The notes under the pieces were generated by a model. The model ran no database searches and was not told the origin of the DNA. It worked only from the letters and a program-made list of their open reading frames with translations. Below, piece by piece: positions 63,055 through 64,000 of a DNA stretch of 64,000 nt. The DNA lies in assembly GCF_014396975.1 (NCBI RefSeq), contig NZ_CP060719.1:2080001-2144000 (forward strand), given 5' to 3'. Position numbers and translations under genes: made by a program. This DNA is from Thermomonas carbonis. Lineage in GTDB: Bacteria; Pseudomonadota; Gammaproteobacteria; Xanthomonadales; Xanthomonadaceae. The first letter of the stretch is position 1, and every line of letters starts with the position of its first letter.

Positions 63055-63615
63055 TCACAAAAGCAATCGCCTTGCACCGGTGTAATGGTCGCGCCACCAG
63101 CTGCCGTCGAGCCGGTCCAGGCGCACCGTGCCGCCGCTGTTCGGAGCGTGCACGAAGCGGCCCTCTCCCACGTAGATACCGACATGGCTGACCTGGCCGC
63201 CACTGCCGAAGAACACCAGGTCGCCACCGGCCAGGCGGTCGGTGGCGATCCTCGGTCCTTGGGTCTCGGCGAGCTCTCGCGATGTCCTTGGCAGGCGCAG
63301 GTCCAGCATGTCGCGGAACACGTAGTTGACCAGCCCGCTGCAGTCGAAGCCGCCCTCCGGGGTGTTCCCGCCGTAGCGATACGGCGTCCCGACCAGGCTG
63401 ATCGCGCGCATCAGCACTGCATTGGCCTTCGCCGGGTCCGCGGGTTGGACGACGGGCCAATCGCGCTGGGGCGTTCGCTGGCTCGCGCTCGGGCGGACGT
63501 TGCCACCGCAACCGGCCAGCAGCAGGGCAGCCAATAGCGCCAGCAGGGCATTGCGCGGATAATTCCGTGCGCCATGCGCACCCGGTCGCTGCTGGCAGTC
63601 GGCTGGTCCAATCAT
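63055..63615 (-). CDS. C40 family (NlpC/P60) peptidase, lipoprotein
   Basis: A 186-residue lipoprotein read from ATG 63615: LLALLAALLLAGC lipobox, then NlpC/P60 domain with LVGTPYRYGGNTPEGGFDCSG (Cys) and HVGIYVGEGRFVHAP (His). The domain is close to that of the gene 163 bases away, so the two are probably tandem paralogues with different anchoring. Role in peptidoglycan turnover. Confidence 0.92.
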   Translation of the reverse strand: MIGPADCQQRPGAHGARNYPRNALLALLAALLLAGCGGNVRPSASQRTPQRDWPVVQPADPAKANAVLMRAISLVGTPYRYGGNTPEGGFDCSGLVNYVFRDMLDLRLPRTSRELAETQGPRIATDRLAGGDLVFFGSGGQVSHVGIYVGEGRFVHAPNSGGTVRLDRLDGSWWRDHYTGARRLLL

Positions 63616-63681
63616 TCGCGCAGTGTTCCCGCATCGCCGTTCGGCGGCAAGCGCGCAACTGCACCAAGACCGAGAGCACCC

Positions 63682-64000
63682 ATGAAGATCGAAAAAGACC
63701 GCGTCGTCCGTTTCCACTATGCCGTTGCCGAGACCGGCCAGGAGTCGGTGGAGAACTCGAAGGACAGCGGCCAGCCGCTGGCGATCCTGTTCGGCCACGG
63801 CAACATCATCCCCGGCCTGGAAAAGGCGATGGACGGCCGCGAGGCTGGCGACAGCTTCAAGGCCAGCGTGCCGGCCGCAGACGCCTACGGCGAACGCCGC
63901 GACGGCCTTGGCCAGCGCGTGCCCAAGAAGCATTTCGGGGCGCAGAAGCTGGCACCCGGCATGCAAGTCGTGCTCAACACCAACTTCGGCCCGCGCGCCG
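63682..64000 (+). CDS. slyD: FKBP-type isomerase SlyD (5' part only)
   Basis: Partial: the first 106 residues are in the window. MKIEKDRVVRFHYAVAETGQ and LFGHGNIIPGLEKAMDGREAGD are the FKBP core; residues 80-106 (AYGERRDGLGQRVPKKHF) belong to the insert-in-flap region that makes SlyD a chaperone. It is a peptidyl-prolyl isomerase that also delivers nickel via its His-rich tail, beyond the window. It is divergent from the C40 lipoprotein gene. Confidence 0.9.
   Translation, partial: MKIEKDRVVRFHYAVAETGQESVENSKDSGQPLAILFGHGNIIPGLEKAMDGREAGDSFKASVPAADAYGERRDGLGQRVPKKHFGAQKLAPGMQVVLNTNFGPRA

Noticed and set aside
1..64000. Search for tRNA, rRNA, CRISPR arrays, IS elements, integrases and phage genes.
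   Set aside because: None seen: no cloverleaf with a T-arm consensus, no regularly spaced repeats, no transposase or integrase motifs in the frames.

Overview
The window is about 68% GC, gene-dense bacterial chromosome from a gammaproteobacterium, most likely a member of the Xanthomonadaceae (Lysobacter/Luteimonas/Thermomonas-like). This rests on the gene families present: GspA/GspB pair, TPR-sulfotransferase next to a TonB receptor, DUF1615 lipoprotein, C40 peptidase pair, TorF-type porin upstream of kdp. It is an inference from gene content, not from a marker gene. I see no rRNA, tRNA, CRISPR array, insertion sequence or phage gene. No intergenic gap exceeds 300 bases; the largest are about 150-230 bases.

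Layout. 1-6200: edge of a BASS transporter, an ATP-grasp enzyme with a DsbA/FrnE oxidoreductase, small envelope proteins, a glutathione transferase and a metallo-beta-lactamase-fold lipase-like hydrolase. 6195-8254: an arsenic island (arsR-arsI-arsC-aquaporin, reverse strand) behind a perfect 24-bp palindrome. 8293-17086: the full potassium-uptake operon, porin-kdpF-A-B-C-D-E, with 11-bp-phased repeats upstream that look like the KdpE site. 17142-26268: dbpA, a MATE exporter, DUF1615 lipoprotein, membrane proteins, a dual-domain lysozyme-inhibitor lipoprotein, a sterol desaturase-like enzyme and a ClpP-fold lipoprotein. 26309-34371: a lower-GC hydrolase, an acyltransferase, an ECF sigma factor with a membrane partner, an S4 protein, GspB-GspA, an EamA exporter and a TfoX-like protein. 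34398-46281: NTP transporter-like carrier, Tat lipoprotein aldo/keto reductase, DUF72/VOC pair, serine hydrolase, a Pro-rich response regulator, M1 peptidase and small envelope proteins. 46431-52837: TPR-sulfotransferase and TonB receptor, then an ArsR-type repressor with a cupin-DUF2867 protein. 52917-64000: cyclophilin, PadR/DUF1700 pair, PHA depolymerase with a histone-like tail, methyltransferase, HemJ, alkaline phosphatase, dicarboxylate carrier, GNAT, thioesterase, two NlpC/P60 enzymes and the start of slyD.

How the genes work together. The clearest units are the arsenic cluster (sensing, demethylation of organoarsenicals, arsenate reduction, arsenite exit through a channel), the kdp operon (porin, pump and its two-component system), and several small regulator-plus-effector units (ArsR/cupin-DUF2867, PadR/DUF1700, sigma/membrane protein).

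A caution applies to the whole sequence. Six otherwise good genes are each broken by one missing G or C within or beside a short G/C run (near 716, 4450, 7915, 11585, 46550, 51926). The shared pattern points to consensus indels rather than six pseudogenes, so I annotate each as one repaired gene.
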